Assembly (NCBI GenBank): GCA_050953505.1
Contig: JBMNMU010000001.1
Coordinates: 868,001-932,000 of the forward strand
Source: JBMNMU01 sp050953505
Lineage (GTDB): Bacteria; Bacillota; Clostridia; Peptostreptococcales; Anaerovoracaceae
Length of the DNA stretch: 64,000 nt
Direction of reading: 5' to 3'
A program made the translations under genes and the position numbers. Below the pieces are notes generated by a model that worked only from the letters and a program-made list of their open reading frames with translations, was not told where the DNA came from and made no database searches. This document shows positions 54,225 through 62,844 of this stretch, piece by piece (the stretch's first letter is position 1; the number at the start of each line of letters is the position of its first letter).

Positions 54225-54743
54225 GTGGAAAGGAAACATAAAAAATCAACTTTAAGGGTGGCCACAGGAGGGGTATTGCTTGCTCTTTCTATTGCCACAT
54301 TATTTTCCGCAACATTCATACCGGGTGTTGAACTGACTTTATTTACATTCAGCTCTTTTTATGTTGCCTTTATTATTATAGAATCGGACCTAAAGGGCGG
54401 AATTCTTTTTTATGTGGCTTCTCTGTTGCTGGGAGCCATCCTTATTCCCAATAAGGGAGCTTTGTTGCCTTATGCTATGTTTTTTGGATTATACGGCATA
54501 GTAAAATTGTTAATTGAGAAAATCAAAAAAATACCCATAGAGCTTATCCTTAAATTAGTATTCTTTAATATTTCTTATGCTATAGGACTTTTGTTTTTTA
54601 AAGAACTTTTTTTAGGAAATATCGACCTACCAAACTTAGCCTTACCTGTCTTACTTGTAGGCGCTCAGGTGTTTTTCCTGTTTTATGATTATCTATTTAC
54701 TCTAGTAATTGGTTTTTATTTATCTAGTAGGCCGAAGTCCTAG
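54225..54743 (+). CDS. Multi-pass membrane protein of unknown function
   Basis: About 172 residues with five hydrophobic helices and a basic N-terminus. It resembles small ECF-type S-component or DUF2232-like membrane proteins in size, but I cannot assign it. GTG at 54225 has AAGGAG seven bases upstream; TTG at 54219 is too close to that site. It follows the J-domain gene by 11 bases. Confidence 0.65.
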   Translation: MERKHKKSTLRVATGGVLLALSIATLFSATFIPGVELTLFTFSSFYVAFIIIESDLKGGILFYVASLLLGAILIPNKGALLPYAMFFGLYGIVKLLIEKIKKIPIELILKLVFFNISYAIGLLFFKELFLGNIDLPNLALPVLLVGAQVFFLFYDYLFTLVIGFYLSSRPKS

Positions 54744-54827
54744 TAATAATTTGTCCCCCTCGAGAATAGACTTAACATGACAGACTGTACATATTATGAG
54801 TAAGTAGTTAAGAAGAGAGGGATAATC

Positions 54828-55397
54828 ATGGTAAGATACAATAGAGGTTATAGGCCAAGGAAAAGATCTGGATCTGTATTTACGATATTTGTCGTTATCG
54901 TGCTACTAGCAGTTGCTGCCGGTTATGCAGGGACAAAATATATTATTTATCCAATTTTTTTACAAGACAGTGGAGTAGATGGCAGTATTAATAGCGAAAA
55001 CCAAAACGGATCACAGGCTCAATCGGATATTGATGTGACTACAAGTCCACCTAGTGTAACAATTGATTCTCAGACGAATCCTGACGAAAATCAAGAAGTA
55101 ACAGAGCAAAGCCAAGAGGCTCAGGTGAAAAATGATAGTGAACAAGAAAATCAAGCTGTACCTAGTGGAAAGGGGCCTTATACAGTACAATTTGGAAATT
55201 TTACTACACGTGAAGCGGCAGATTCTTATGCCAAGGAATTGACTCAACAAGGTATTTATACCTACATCTATGAAGATGATAGTACTTTTAAAGTTCTTGG
55301 CCTTCCATACGGAGAAAAGGCAAAGGCCCAAGAAGCCGTGTCTGTCATATCTTCCATTGTAGAAGATGCTTTTGTAGTTGATATGTCCTCTTTATGA
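54828..55397 (+). CDS. SPOR-domain membrane protein
   Basis: A 189-residue bitopic protein: basic N-terminus, one membrane helix (about 17-42), a long polar linker rich in glutamine, serine and asparagine, and a C-terminal SPOR domain (YTVQFGNFTTREAADSYAKELTQQG near 121-145). SPOR domains bind denuded glycan strands at division or engulfment septa. AGAGAGGG precedes the ATG. Confidence 0.9.
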   Translation: MVRYNRGYRPRKRSGSVFTIFVVIVLLAVAAGYAGTKYIIYPIFLQDSGVDGSINSENQNGSQAQSDIDVTTSPPSVTIDSQTNPDENQEVTEQSQEAQVKNDSEQENQAVPSGKGPYTVQFGNFTTREAADSYAKELTQQGIYTYIYEDDSTFKVLGLPYGEKAKAQEAVSVISSIVEDAFVVDMSSL

Positions 55398-55446
55398 GCC
55401 TATACCCATTTGTTTACATTTTATTTTCAAGCAGGAAGGATGAAAT

Positions 55447-56715
55447 ATGATACCTTTATCCACCAGAATGAGGCCTGACAGCCTAGATGAGTTTTTAGGA
55501 CAAACTCATTTTATGTACAAGGAATCTTTATTATATAATGCAATTAAAAATAAATCCTTTGAATCCGCTATTTTTTTCGGCCCTTCTGGGACAGGGAAGA
55601 CCACATTAGCCAGGATGATAGCAAAAGAAATGGATGCAAATTTCCATGAGTTAAATGCTACGACAACAGGGATAAAGGAATTAAAGGAAGTTATTGACAA
55701 TGCCAAATTAAGGTTTTTTGGACTACAGAAGGAAACAACCTACTTATATGTGGACGAGTTTCATAGATGGAATAAATTACAGCAGGATTCCCTCCTTAAG
55801 GCGTTAGAAGAGGGTGTTATCCGGTTTATAGGAAGCACCACGGAAAACCCTTATTTTGCTGTGAATAATGCAGTGTTAAGTAGAGTCAGATCTATCTATG
55901 AATTTAAGAGGCTTAGCACGGAGGATATTTATCAATTGTTGTTAAACGCTTTGCATAATAAGGAGCGGGGTCTAGGAAAACTTGAGTTGCAATGGGATGA
56001 TAAAGCATTAAGGATTCTTGCAGACATGAGCAGTGGGGATGCACGGGTTGCTCTTGATACCTTAGGCTTTATAGCTGAAAACCTTAAAAAAGGAAGTATT
56101 ATCAATACGGATATCGTTGGCGAAGCGATGCAAAGGCAGACCACCTTTTATGATCGTGGTGAGGATAAGTATAATTTACTTTCCGCACTGCAAAAATCAA
56201 TACGAGGCAGTGACCCGGATGCCTCTATCCACTATTTATCTAGGCTTATAGAAGGTGGTGCTGACATTCAAATGATTGGTAGAAGACTAATGGTTATAGC
56301 TAGTGAGGATGTGGGTATGGCTTACCCCAATGCAATCAGTATTGTGACAAGCTGTGTCCAAGCTGCATTGATGGTAGGTTTTCCTGAAGCAAGAATAAAC
56401 CTAGCCCAAGCCACTATTCTTTTAGCTTCTTGCCCAAAGTCAAATGCTTCTTATATGGCTTTAAACTATGCTATGGAGGATCTGAGGAAAAAAAATATTG
56501 ATGATGTGCCTGATCACTTGAAAGACACACATTATTCAGGAGCCTCAAAGAGGGGCTTAGGGGTCGGTTATAAATACCCTCATGATTATGGCGGTTATAT
56601 TAATCAGCAGTACCTTCCGGATAATCTTTATAAGGAAGGAGCAAAATACTATAAGCCCACAGAAAATGGAAAGGAAGGAGCTTTTAAAAGGTTTTTAGAA
56701 AGCTTAAAGAGATAG
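55447..56715 (+). CDS. rarA: Replication-associated recombination ATPase RarA (MgsA)
   Basis: A 422-residue AAA+ clamp-loader-like ATPase. It begins PLSTRMRPDSLDEFLGQTHF, has Walker A FGPSGTGKTT near residue 44, Walker B LYVDEFHRW near 100, and the C-terminal tetramerisation region (GVGYKYPHDYGGYINQQYLPD). RarA acts at stalled replication forks. It is followed by ispH after three bases. Confidence 0.95.
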   Translation: MIPLSTRMRPDSLDEFLGQTHFMYKESLLYNAIKNKSFESAIFFGPSGTGKTTLARMIAKEMDANFHELNATTTGIKELKEVIDNAKLRFFGLQKETTYLYVDEFHRWNKLQQDSLLKALEEGVIRFIGSTTENPYFAVNNAVLSRVRSIYEFKRLSTEDIYQLLLNALHNKERGLGKLELQWDDKALRILADMSSGDARVALDTLGFIAENLKKGSIINTDIVGEAMQRQTTFYDRGEDKYNLLSALQKSIRGSDPDASIHYLSRLIEGGADIQMIGRRLMVIASEDVGMAYPNAISIVTSCVQAALMVGFPEARINLAQATILLASCPKSNASYMALNYAMEDLRKKNIDDVPDHLKDTHYSGASKRGLGVGYKYPHDYGGYINQQYLPDNLYKEGAKYYKPTENGKEGAFKRFLESLKR

Positions 56716-56718
56716 CGT

Positions 56719-57585
56719 ATGGAAATTAAATTAGCAAAGAATTCAGGCTTCTGCTTTGGTGTAAAAGAAGCTATTAAGAAAGCAGAAAATATCATTGCAG
56801 AAAATCATGGAAATAAAAAGAGAATATATACATGCGGTTCATTAATACACAATAAGATTGTAACGGATGGGTTAAAAAGAAAAGGCGTTTCAACCATAAA
56901 CAATGTCAGGGAAGCGGAGGATGGCTCTGTAGTAGTCGTTCGATCCCATGGGGAACCCTGGCGATTTTATTTGGAGGCGGAGAAAAAAGGATTAGAAATT
57001 GTTGATGCCACATGCCCTTTTGTAAGACGAATACAAAACCTTGTGAAGGAGGCAAAGGAAGAGGGTCTTAATGTGGTTATCGTCGGAGACAAGAATCATC
57101 CTGAAATCATAGGGATCAATGGCTGGTGTAATGATGAAGCACAAATTGTAAATTCAGTGGAAGAGGCAAAGCAGGTGGTGGGAGATAATTTGTTTGTCGT
57201 TGCACAAACTACCATCCGTAGGGATTTATTTGATGAAATCGTAAAAATATTAAATGATAGTAAATCTAAAGTGGAAGTGCATAATACGATTTGCAATGCC
57301 ACGTCAGAAAGGCAGCAAAGCTGTATGGAGACCGCTAAGGAATCCGAAATAATGATTATTATTGGGGATAGAAATAGCTCAAATACTGTTAAGCTTTTTG
57401 AAATCGCTAATAAATATTGTGACAATACTTATTTTGTTGAGGACAAAGACCACCTGCCCTTGGATGAAATTAAGAAATATAATAAAATCGGCATTTCAGC
57501 CGGTGCTTCCACTCCTAAGCATGTTATCCAGGAGGTAATGGACACCATCCAAGAATTGAGCCTACAAAATGGTGAAAGCGATTAA
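56719..57585 (+). CDS. ispH: 4-hydroxy-3-methylbut-2-enyl diphosphate reductase
   Basis: IspH catalyses the last step of the MEP isoprenoid pathway through a 4Fe-4S cluster. The 288-residue protein has its three cluster cysteines at C12 (SGFCFGVKEA), C96 (DATCPFVRR) and C193 (HNTICNATSERQ), and the conserved SxH and HPE motifs. In many Clostridia ispH is fused to ribosomal protein S1; here it is a separate gene, 476 bases before rpsA, with DUF503 in between. Confidence 0.97.
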   Translation: MEIKLAKNSGFCFGVKEAIKKAENIIAENHGNKKRIYTCGSLIHNKIVTDGLKRKGVSTINNVREAEDGSVVVVRSHGEPWRFYLEAEKKGLEIVDATCPFVRRIQNLVKEAKEEGLNVVIVGDKNHPEIIGINGWCNDEAQIVNSVEEAKQVVGDNLFVVAQTTIRRDLFDEIVKILNDSKSKVEVHNTICNATSERQQSCMETAKESEIMIIIGDRNSSNTVKLFEIANKYCDNTYFVEDKDHLPLDEIKKYNKIGISAGASTPKHVIQEVMDTIQELSLQNGESD

Positions 57586-57600
57586 ATTCGGGGTTTAGAA

Positions 57601-57888
57601 GTGAAGATGATTATTGGAATACTTAAAATAAGAATCCACATCCCTTGGTCACATTCTTTAAAAGAAAAAAGAAGTGTGGTAAAGAGTATCTGTGGCAGGG
57701 TAAAAAATAAATTTAATGTCTCCATTGCAGAGGTTGAAGAACATGACCTTCATCAAATTATTGTATTAGGAATTTCATATGTTACTAATGATGGTGCTCA
57801 AGCTCATCGCATAGGGGAAAATGTTCTTAATTTTATACAAAGCAACACGGAGGGTGACATCATAGATATTGAGCGAGAACTATACTAA
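57601..57888 (+). CDS. DUF503 family protein
   Basis: A 95-residue alpha/beta protein with the DUF503 pattern: LKIRIHIPWSHSLKEKRSVVKSI then KFNVSIAEVEEHDLHQ. Family members are small dimers of unknown role, often near ribosome-maturation genes such as rbfA. The start is GTG at 57601 with a GGGG seven bases upstream, or ATG at 57607. Here it lies inserted between ispH and rpsA. Confidence 0.88.
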   Translation: MKMIIGILKIRIHIPWSHSLKEKRSVVKSICGRVKNKFNVSIAEVEEHDLHQIIVLGISYVTNDGAQAHRIGENVLNFIQSNTEGDIIDIERELY

Positions 57889-57965
57889 AAGAGCTTTTAA
57901 AAACGGAAATCATTGAAAAAATCCAAAAAATCTATGATAATCCTAATTAAATCGAAAATAAAAAA

Positions 57966-58061
57966 CATTTACCATTGAAAGAAATCGAAATATGTAATAG
58001 AATAGGTGTTGCGGCAGGGGCTTTGACCTCTGAACGTATAATTAAGGAGGTTATTGCTACC
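57966..58061 (+). pseudogene. Relic of an IspH C-terminus fused in frame to rpsA
   Basis: Directly upstream of, and in frame with, the rpsA ATG the DNA reads HLPLKEIEICNRIGVAAG then ALTSERIIKEVIAT. The intact IspH end reads HLPLDEIKKYNKIGISAG then ASTPKHVIQEVMDT. About 17 of 33 positions are identical. An in-frame TAA at 57948 cuts it off upstream. The rpsA ribosome site (AAGGAGG, 58044-58050) is embedded in the relic. Confidence 0.88.
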
Positions 58062-59288
58062 ATGAGTGAACAGTTCACTGAAACAAGAGAAGAAAATTTA
58101 ATGCATGGCTTGATGGAGGAAATCGAAAAATCATTACGATTACCTAGAAATGGCGAAATTGTAACAGGAGAAATTATACAGGTTTCTGATAGAGAAATCG
58201 TAGTAAATCTTGGTTACAAAAAGGATGGGATTATCCCAAGAGATGAATTTACATTAGAAGGAGACCAAGAATTAACAGAGCTTTTCAAGGAAGGCGATGA
58301 GATTCAGGCAAAGGTTTTAAAGACAGATGATGGTGATGGAAACATCTTACTATCAAAGAAAAGGCTTGAGGTTAATGAGCATTGGGAAGAAATCACTGAT
58401 GCTTATGAAAATAAATCGTCTGTTAATGCTAAAGTTGTAAAAGAAGTAAAAGGCGGAGTAATCGCTGTTTTCAAAGAAGTTTCTGGCTTTATTCCACTTT
58501 CACAACTGTCTGATAAATTTGTTGAAAAAGCAGATGAATTCGTAGGGAAAACACTTCCTGTAAAAGTAACAAGAGTAGATCAAAAGAGAAATAAAGCTGT
58601 ATTTTCCCACAAAGCTATCCTAAACGAAGAAAAACAAAAGAAAATACAAGAAATTTGGGAATCTATAAAAGTAGGGGATAGTGTTGAAGGTACAGTAATG
58701 AGGTTCACAGATTATGGTGCATTTGTAGATATAGGCGGAATTGACGGATTACTGCATATCTCCGAAATTTCTTGGGGTAAACTTAAACACCCACAGGAAG
58801 CTTTAAAAATCGGGGAAAAGATTAATGTGAAAATCCTTTCAATGAATGCCGAAAAGGGAAAAATTTCTCTAGGATTAAAGCAGAATACGCCTGAGCCATG
58901 GTCCGTAATTGATGAAAATTACCAAGAGGGTCAGGTGATTAACGGTAAGGTTGTACAAATCAAAGATTACGGCGCATTTGTTGAGTTAGAGCCTGGCCTT
59001 GATGGGTTGGTTCATATCTCAGAGATTGCGTACAAGCGTGTGACAAACATAGCTGATGAAATATCTGTAGGTCAGGAAGTATCAGTAAAAATCTTAGATA
59101 TTGACAAAGAAAGAAAAAGAATCAGCCTAAGCATTAAGGCTACCCTTGATCCTAACGAGGCTGAAGAAGAATCTGCTGACGATGAAGCACCGGAGGTAGA
59201 AGCTGCTGAAACAGTTGAAACTGAAGAAGTAGTTGAAGAAGCCGTTGAAGCTGCTGAAGAATCAGAACTAGCAGAAGCTGCAGAATAA
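58062..59288 (+). CDS. rpsA: 30S ribosomal protein S1 (four S1 domains)
   Basis: A 408-residue S1 protein beginning MSEQFTETREENLMHGLMEE, with four S1 RNA-binding domains (starting near 28, 113, 195 and 280, such as GDSVEGTVMRFTDYGAFVDIGG) and a highly acidic tail of about 45 residues rich in glutamate and alanine. The ATG at 58062 has AAGGAGG eleven bases upstream. An in-frame TTG at 57975 would add IspH-derived residues and is judged a fossil. It ends at the terminator at 59304. Confidence 0.94.
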   Translation: MSEQFTETREENLMHGLMEEIEKSLRLPRNGEIVTGEIIQVSDREIVVNLGYKKDGIIPRDEFTLEGDQELTELFKEGDEIQAKVLKTDDGDGNILLSKKRLEVNEHWEEITDAYENKSSVNAKVVKEVKGGVIAVFKEVSGFIPLSQLSDKFVEKADEFVGKTLPVKVTRVDQKRNKAVFSHKAILNEEKQKKIQEIWESIKVGDSVEGTVMRFTDYGAFVDIGGIDGLLHISEISWGKLKHPQEALKIGEKINVKILSMNAEKGKISLGLKQNTPEPWSVIDENYQEGQVINGKVVQIKDYGAFVELEPGLDGLVHISEIAYKRVTNIADEISVGQEVSVKILDIDKERKRISLSIKATLDPNEAEEESADDEAPEVEAAETVETEEVVEEAVEAAEESELAEAAE

Positions 59289-59303
59289 TAAACATAAGAA
59301 CCT

Positions 59304-59329
59304 AAAAAACCGCCAATGGCGGTTTTTTT
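59304..59329. terminator. Bidirectional terminator between rpsA and recN
   Basis: AAAAAACCGCC AAT GGCGGTTTTTT: an 11-bp perfect stem with A-run and T-run on the two sides, usable from both strands. Confidence 0.93.
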
Positions 59330-59417
59330 GTTACCAAATTTGATGCGTAGCACTTAGAGGTGCATTCCATTATAAAATTGGAGGACTGCGTGAAAGCACT
59401 TCTCCTAGCATTGCACC

Positions 59418-61058
59418 CTATTGTTGCTTTGATAGAGTTAACAATTCCTCGGCGCTTTTTAATGTTGTATCTGTAATGTTGATTCCACCAAGCAGCCTTG
59501 CGATTTCATAGACCTTTTCATCATCTGAAAGGGAGACGACTATAGTATTGGTGGATTCTTCCTTATCTTCCTTTTGGATTCTGTAATGATAGTCTCCGTA
59601 AGCGGCAATTTGAGGTAAATGGGTGATACAGATGATTTGATGTTTCTTGGAAATGTCCAATAATTTTTTTCCGACAATACTGGCCGTAATACCGCTAATA
59701 CCAGTATCGATCTCATCAAATATCATTGTAGGGATGTGATCAAAGTTGCCTACAATTTGTTTAAATGCTAGCATAATCCTGGAGATTTCTCCACCAGATG
59801 CAATTTTAGCAAGAGGCTTTGGTGATTCTCCTTTATTTGTTGTAATCAGGAACTCAACTTTATCTATACCATCTGGAGTAAAAGTTGGTTTGCTGCCTTC
59901 CCTTGTATCATCAAAATGAACAGATAAATGTGTGTTCTTAAAGTTAAGCTCTGACAATTCTTTATTGATCTTTTTTTCAATAATTTCTGCAGATTTTTTT
60001 CGTAAGCCAGTAAGATTTTGGCTAGCCTCTAGTAGTTGCTTTTCATACAAAGCCAGTTTTGATGTCAATTCATTTTTTATCTCTTCTATATTTTCTATTG
60101 TACTTAACTCTTTTCCTAGCTTCTCCTGATATTCCAGAACCTTTTCAAGGGAGCCTCCATATTTGCGCTTTAACCCATCTAAGATATTTAGTCGATCTAT
60201 AGTTTCCTCTAGTAATTGGGGGGAAAAAGTAATCTTATCTCGAAAACTTCTCACTTCGTTAGATAGATCCTCCAAACGAAAATAGATATCTGAAAGAGAT
60301 TCTCCAAGCTCTTGTAGGTGGGGGGAATATTCCGTGACCTCTTGGAGCAGGCTCATGCTTTTCCCTAGGCCTTCAATAATAGAAGGAGATTGCTCATACA
60401 AGATTTCATAGGACTCGGAAAGGTTATTAAATATTTTCTCGCTATTTTGTTGCATGGCCAAGCTTTGAGATAGTTCTTCGTCTTCGCCTATATATGGCTT
60501 GGCTGCACTTATTTCTTGAAGCTCGAAAGTCATAAAATCACGCTTTCTTTCAGCTTCAGCTTGTCCGGCTAAAAGATTTGATAATTGTGATTTCGTACTG
60601 GAATAAAGATCATATAGTTGAGAAACATGATCCTTTGCAAGGCTAATAGCAGGCTCATCATATAAGTCGATGAATTTAATGTGGGTGTCAGGGTTCAGTA
60701 AAGATTGATGGTCATATTGACCATGAATATCTGCAATATTTTTGCAGAATTTATTCAAAGTTGCTAGAGTCACGATTTCGCCGTTAATTTTGCATAAGCT
60801 TTTCCCGTTAATTGAGATTTCTCTTGTAATAACAACTTCTTCATCATCAACATCAGCCACCAGCTGGATGATTGCCTTTTCTTTCCCTGTGCGCACAAAA
60901 GTAGTATCGGCCCTGCTTCCTAAAGCAAGGCTTATGGCTTCGATAATAATGGACTTACCAACACCTGTTTCACCGGTAATAATATTTAGCCCGTCCTGGA
61001 AAGCTAGATTTACTTCGTCAATAATAGCAAAATCTTTAATACGTATTTGAGAAATCAT
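59418..61058 (-). CDS. recN: DNA repair protein RecN
   Basis: An SMC-like ATPase for double-strand break repair. The 546-residue protein has Walker A GETGVGKS at residues 29-36, a long coiled-coil middle, the signature ASGGEISRIMLAFK near 428 and Walker B TMIFDEIDTGISG near 454. It is preceded by argR on the same strand with 11 bases between, the conserved argR-recN order of Firmicutes. Confidence 0.97.
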   Translation of the reverse strand: MISQIRIKDFAIIDEVNLAFQDGLNIITGETGVGKSIIIEAISLALGSRADTTFVRTGKEKAIIQLVADVDDEEVVITREISINGKSLCKINGEIVTLATLNKFCKNIADIHGQYDHQSLLNPDTHIKFIDLYDEPAISLAKDHVSQLYDLYSSTKSQLSNLLAGQAEAERKRDFMTFELQEISAAKPYIGEDEELSQSLAMQQNSEKIFNNLSESYEILYEQSPSIIEGLGKSMSLLQEVTEYSPHLQELGESLSDIYFRLEDLSNEVRSFRDKITFSPQLLEETIDRLNILDGLKRKYGGSLEKVLEYQEKLGKELSTIENIEEIKNELTSKLALYEKQLLEASQNLTGLRKKSAEIIEKKINKELSELNFKNTHLSVHFDDTREGSKPTFTPDGIDKVEFLITTNKGESPKPLAKIASGGEISRIMLAFKQIVGNFDHIPTMIFDEIDTGISGITASIVGKKLLDISKKHQIICITHLPQIAAYGDYHYRIQKEDKEESTNTIVVSLSDDEKVYEIARLLGGINITDTTLKSAEELLTLSKQQ

Positions 61059-61069
61059 GATATAATCCT

Positions 61070-61519
61070 CTAATCAATCATTTCACTTAGTTTGGATACG
61101 ATTCCAGGAGCGTTTTCTGGATCGTTAACAACTAGCAAAAGAGTATTATCTCCAGCTATGGAACCGATAACGTCTTTTAAGTTTAGTGTATCAATGGCTT
61201 CTCCAGCAGCTGAAGCACAGCCGCTTAAAGTCTTTACGACAATTATATTCCCTGAAGATTCTACTGTTTGAATTGTTTCCCTAAATATTTTGGAAAAACG
61301 ATCGGATATTGGCTGATCAATGCCTGCTCCCACAGCATATTTATATCTTCCGGAAGGAGATAAGGTTTTGATGAGTTGTAATTCCTTAATATCTCGTGAT
61401 ATTGTGGCTTGAGTAACCTTAAATCCACTTTCTTTTAAGAGTGAAACTAATTTTTCTTGTGTTTCCACTTCTTCATTATTAATAATTTCAAGGATTTTGT
61501 TTTGTCTCGAATATCTCAT
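61070..61519 (-). CDS. argR: Arginine repressor ArgR
   Basis: A 149-residue ArgR/AhrC protein: winged helix with RYSRQNKILEIINNEEVETQEKLVSLL and the recognition element TQATISRDIKEL (near 38-49), then the arginine-binding, hexamer-forming domain (GCASAAGEAIDTLN, GSIAGDNTLLLV). GAGGAG lies seven bases before the ATG at 61519; an ATG seven codons upstream (61540) is less likely. Confidence 0.96.
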   Translation of the reverse strand: MRYSRQNKILEIINNEEVETQEKLVSLLKESGFKVTQATISRDIKELQLIKTLSPSGRYKYAVGAGIDQPISDRFSKIFRETIQTVESSGNIIVVKTLSGCASAAGEAIDTLNLKDVIGSIAGDNTLLLVVNDPENAPGIVSKLSEMID

Positions 61520-61660
61520 GGCACGCTCCTCATAGAACATTGTATAAATACTTGTTAAATATTATATTTATTATATCATAAGTAAAAGTCGCCCGAAAGA
61601 AGCGTTCACTTAGGGATTGAAGAAAAACTTAAATGAACAGCTTCAAGCGGGGCAAAAAGA

Positions 61661-61706
61661 GACCAGTCACAATCAGGCATGAATGCTTGAAGTGGCTGGT
61701 CTTTTT
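61661..61706. terminator. Terminator of the restriction-region operon (minus), usable both ways
   Basis: GACCAGTCAC (61661-61670) pairs with GTGGCTGGTC (61692-61701) with one G-U; a T-run follows on both strands (CTTTTT plus, TCTTTTT minus). Confidence 0.75.
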
Positions 61707-61745
61707 GTATTTATTGGAAATACAAAATATGGCCATTTTATGGAA

Positions 61746-62714
61746 TTAAGTATAACACCTTGCGGATATAATCTGGTCAATTGAAAGTATATGGCCATCT
61801 TCGCTTATCCATTCATTCCTTTCAGAGGAATATGAAAAAACATAAAGTACAGGATTTTCTAGGCACTTTGTAACAACACATAATCTGTAAGAGTCCTTAT
61901 TGTTGTTCATTTTTGAAAATTCATTTGGAGTTAACTCAACAGAAACCTCTTGACCTGCTAGTCCCTTTACTTCAATTTTTAATTTAATTTTCTTATAAAC
62001 TGCTTCCAAATCCCATCCTAAGTTTTCGCTTTCTACAGAAGTCACGGTAAAACCCCTTTCTGAGTATTCTCTGGTAACTTCTCTAATAGCGATATTCTCT
62101 ATTTTCTTTCTTAGTTCTGCATCGGTTTGGCGGAAGATAGGAAGGCGACGCCTAATACTTTTCTTTTTTTCATATCTTTCTATATGTCTTAGAACTTCTT
62201 TCTTAAAATCCACCATTTCAGGGCTATCAGCATACCAAACATTTGATTGACCCATTCCGCCTTTTACTCTTCTTGGTATTATCGGGAATGAGAACCTTTC
62301 ATCTATACTCAGTAAAGTAGCATTGTCAGCATTAGCAACAGCATAATATCCGATATATTCATTTCTAAATTTTCTTTCTGCAAGATTAGTGTTCTGGTAA
62401 TCTTTAAAAAACCTGGCATTCTTATACCACCCAACTATATACGTTCCGCCATTCTTGTGGGTTGCAGTGAAAATGACTAAAACATCATCTATGAATTCAT
62501 CATCTTCACTCGCTCCTAATCTTTGAAGGTTGTTATACCCACTTGGCTGGGCATAACCATATACCTTACCGCCAATGCTTTTAAAATTGAATATTTCGTG
62601 ACCATAACCATATTCTTCAACATAGGAACCACCACCATGTATTTCTTTATCATTTCCCAATAAACCTTCATATCTTTCCATCCAAGCTGTATTTAAGAAA
62701 ATCATAGCTTTCAT
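61746..62714 (-). CDS. DUF3883 domain protein, restriction-associated
   Basis: A 322-residue protein in two parts. The C-terminal 110 residues match the DUF3883 (NO VEIN C-terminal) domain with nuclease-like GWDLEA and KIEVKGL motifs (about 238-260). The N-terminal 170 residues (VIFTATHKNGGTYIVGWYKNARFF near 80-103) resemble PUA/EVE-like folds that read modified bases, though this is a tentative reading. It lies 130 bases downstream of hsdR on the same strand, in a restriction island. It may be a nuclease or an accessory defence factor. Confidence 0.68.
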   Translation of the reverse strand: MKAMIFLNTAWMERYEGLLGNDKEIHGGGSYVEEYGYGHEIFNFKSIGGKVYGYAQPSGYNNLQRLGASEDDEFIDDVLVIFTATHKNGGTYIVGWYKNARFFKDYQNTNLAERKFRNEYIGYYAVANADNATLLSIDERFSFPIIPRRVKGGMGQSNVWYADSPEMVDFKKEVLRHIERYEKKKSIRRRLPIFRQTDAELRKKIENIAIREVTREYSERGFTVTSVESENLGWDLEAVYKKIKLKIEVKGLAGQEVSVELTPNEFSKMNNNKDSYRLCVVTKCLENPVLYVFSYSSERNEWISEDGHILSIDQIISARCYT

Positions 62715-62844
62715 CGATTTACCTCCTTTCAGCTAAAAATTCACACTAATACTTCTCTAATAATCTAAGCCATCGGACTATTGATTAGCTGATCGACATT
62801 CCTCAACATTTCTTATGGCTGTATAAGCAAGGGAAGAGTGAATT

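Noticed and set aside
57975..58061. N-terminal extension of rpsA from the TTG at 57975
   Set aside because: The added residues are an IspH remnant; the ATG at 58062 has AAGGAGG and gives the normal S1 N-terminus.
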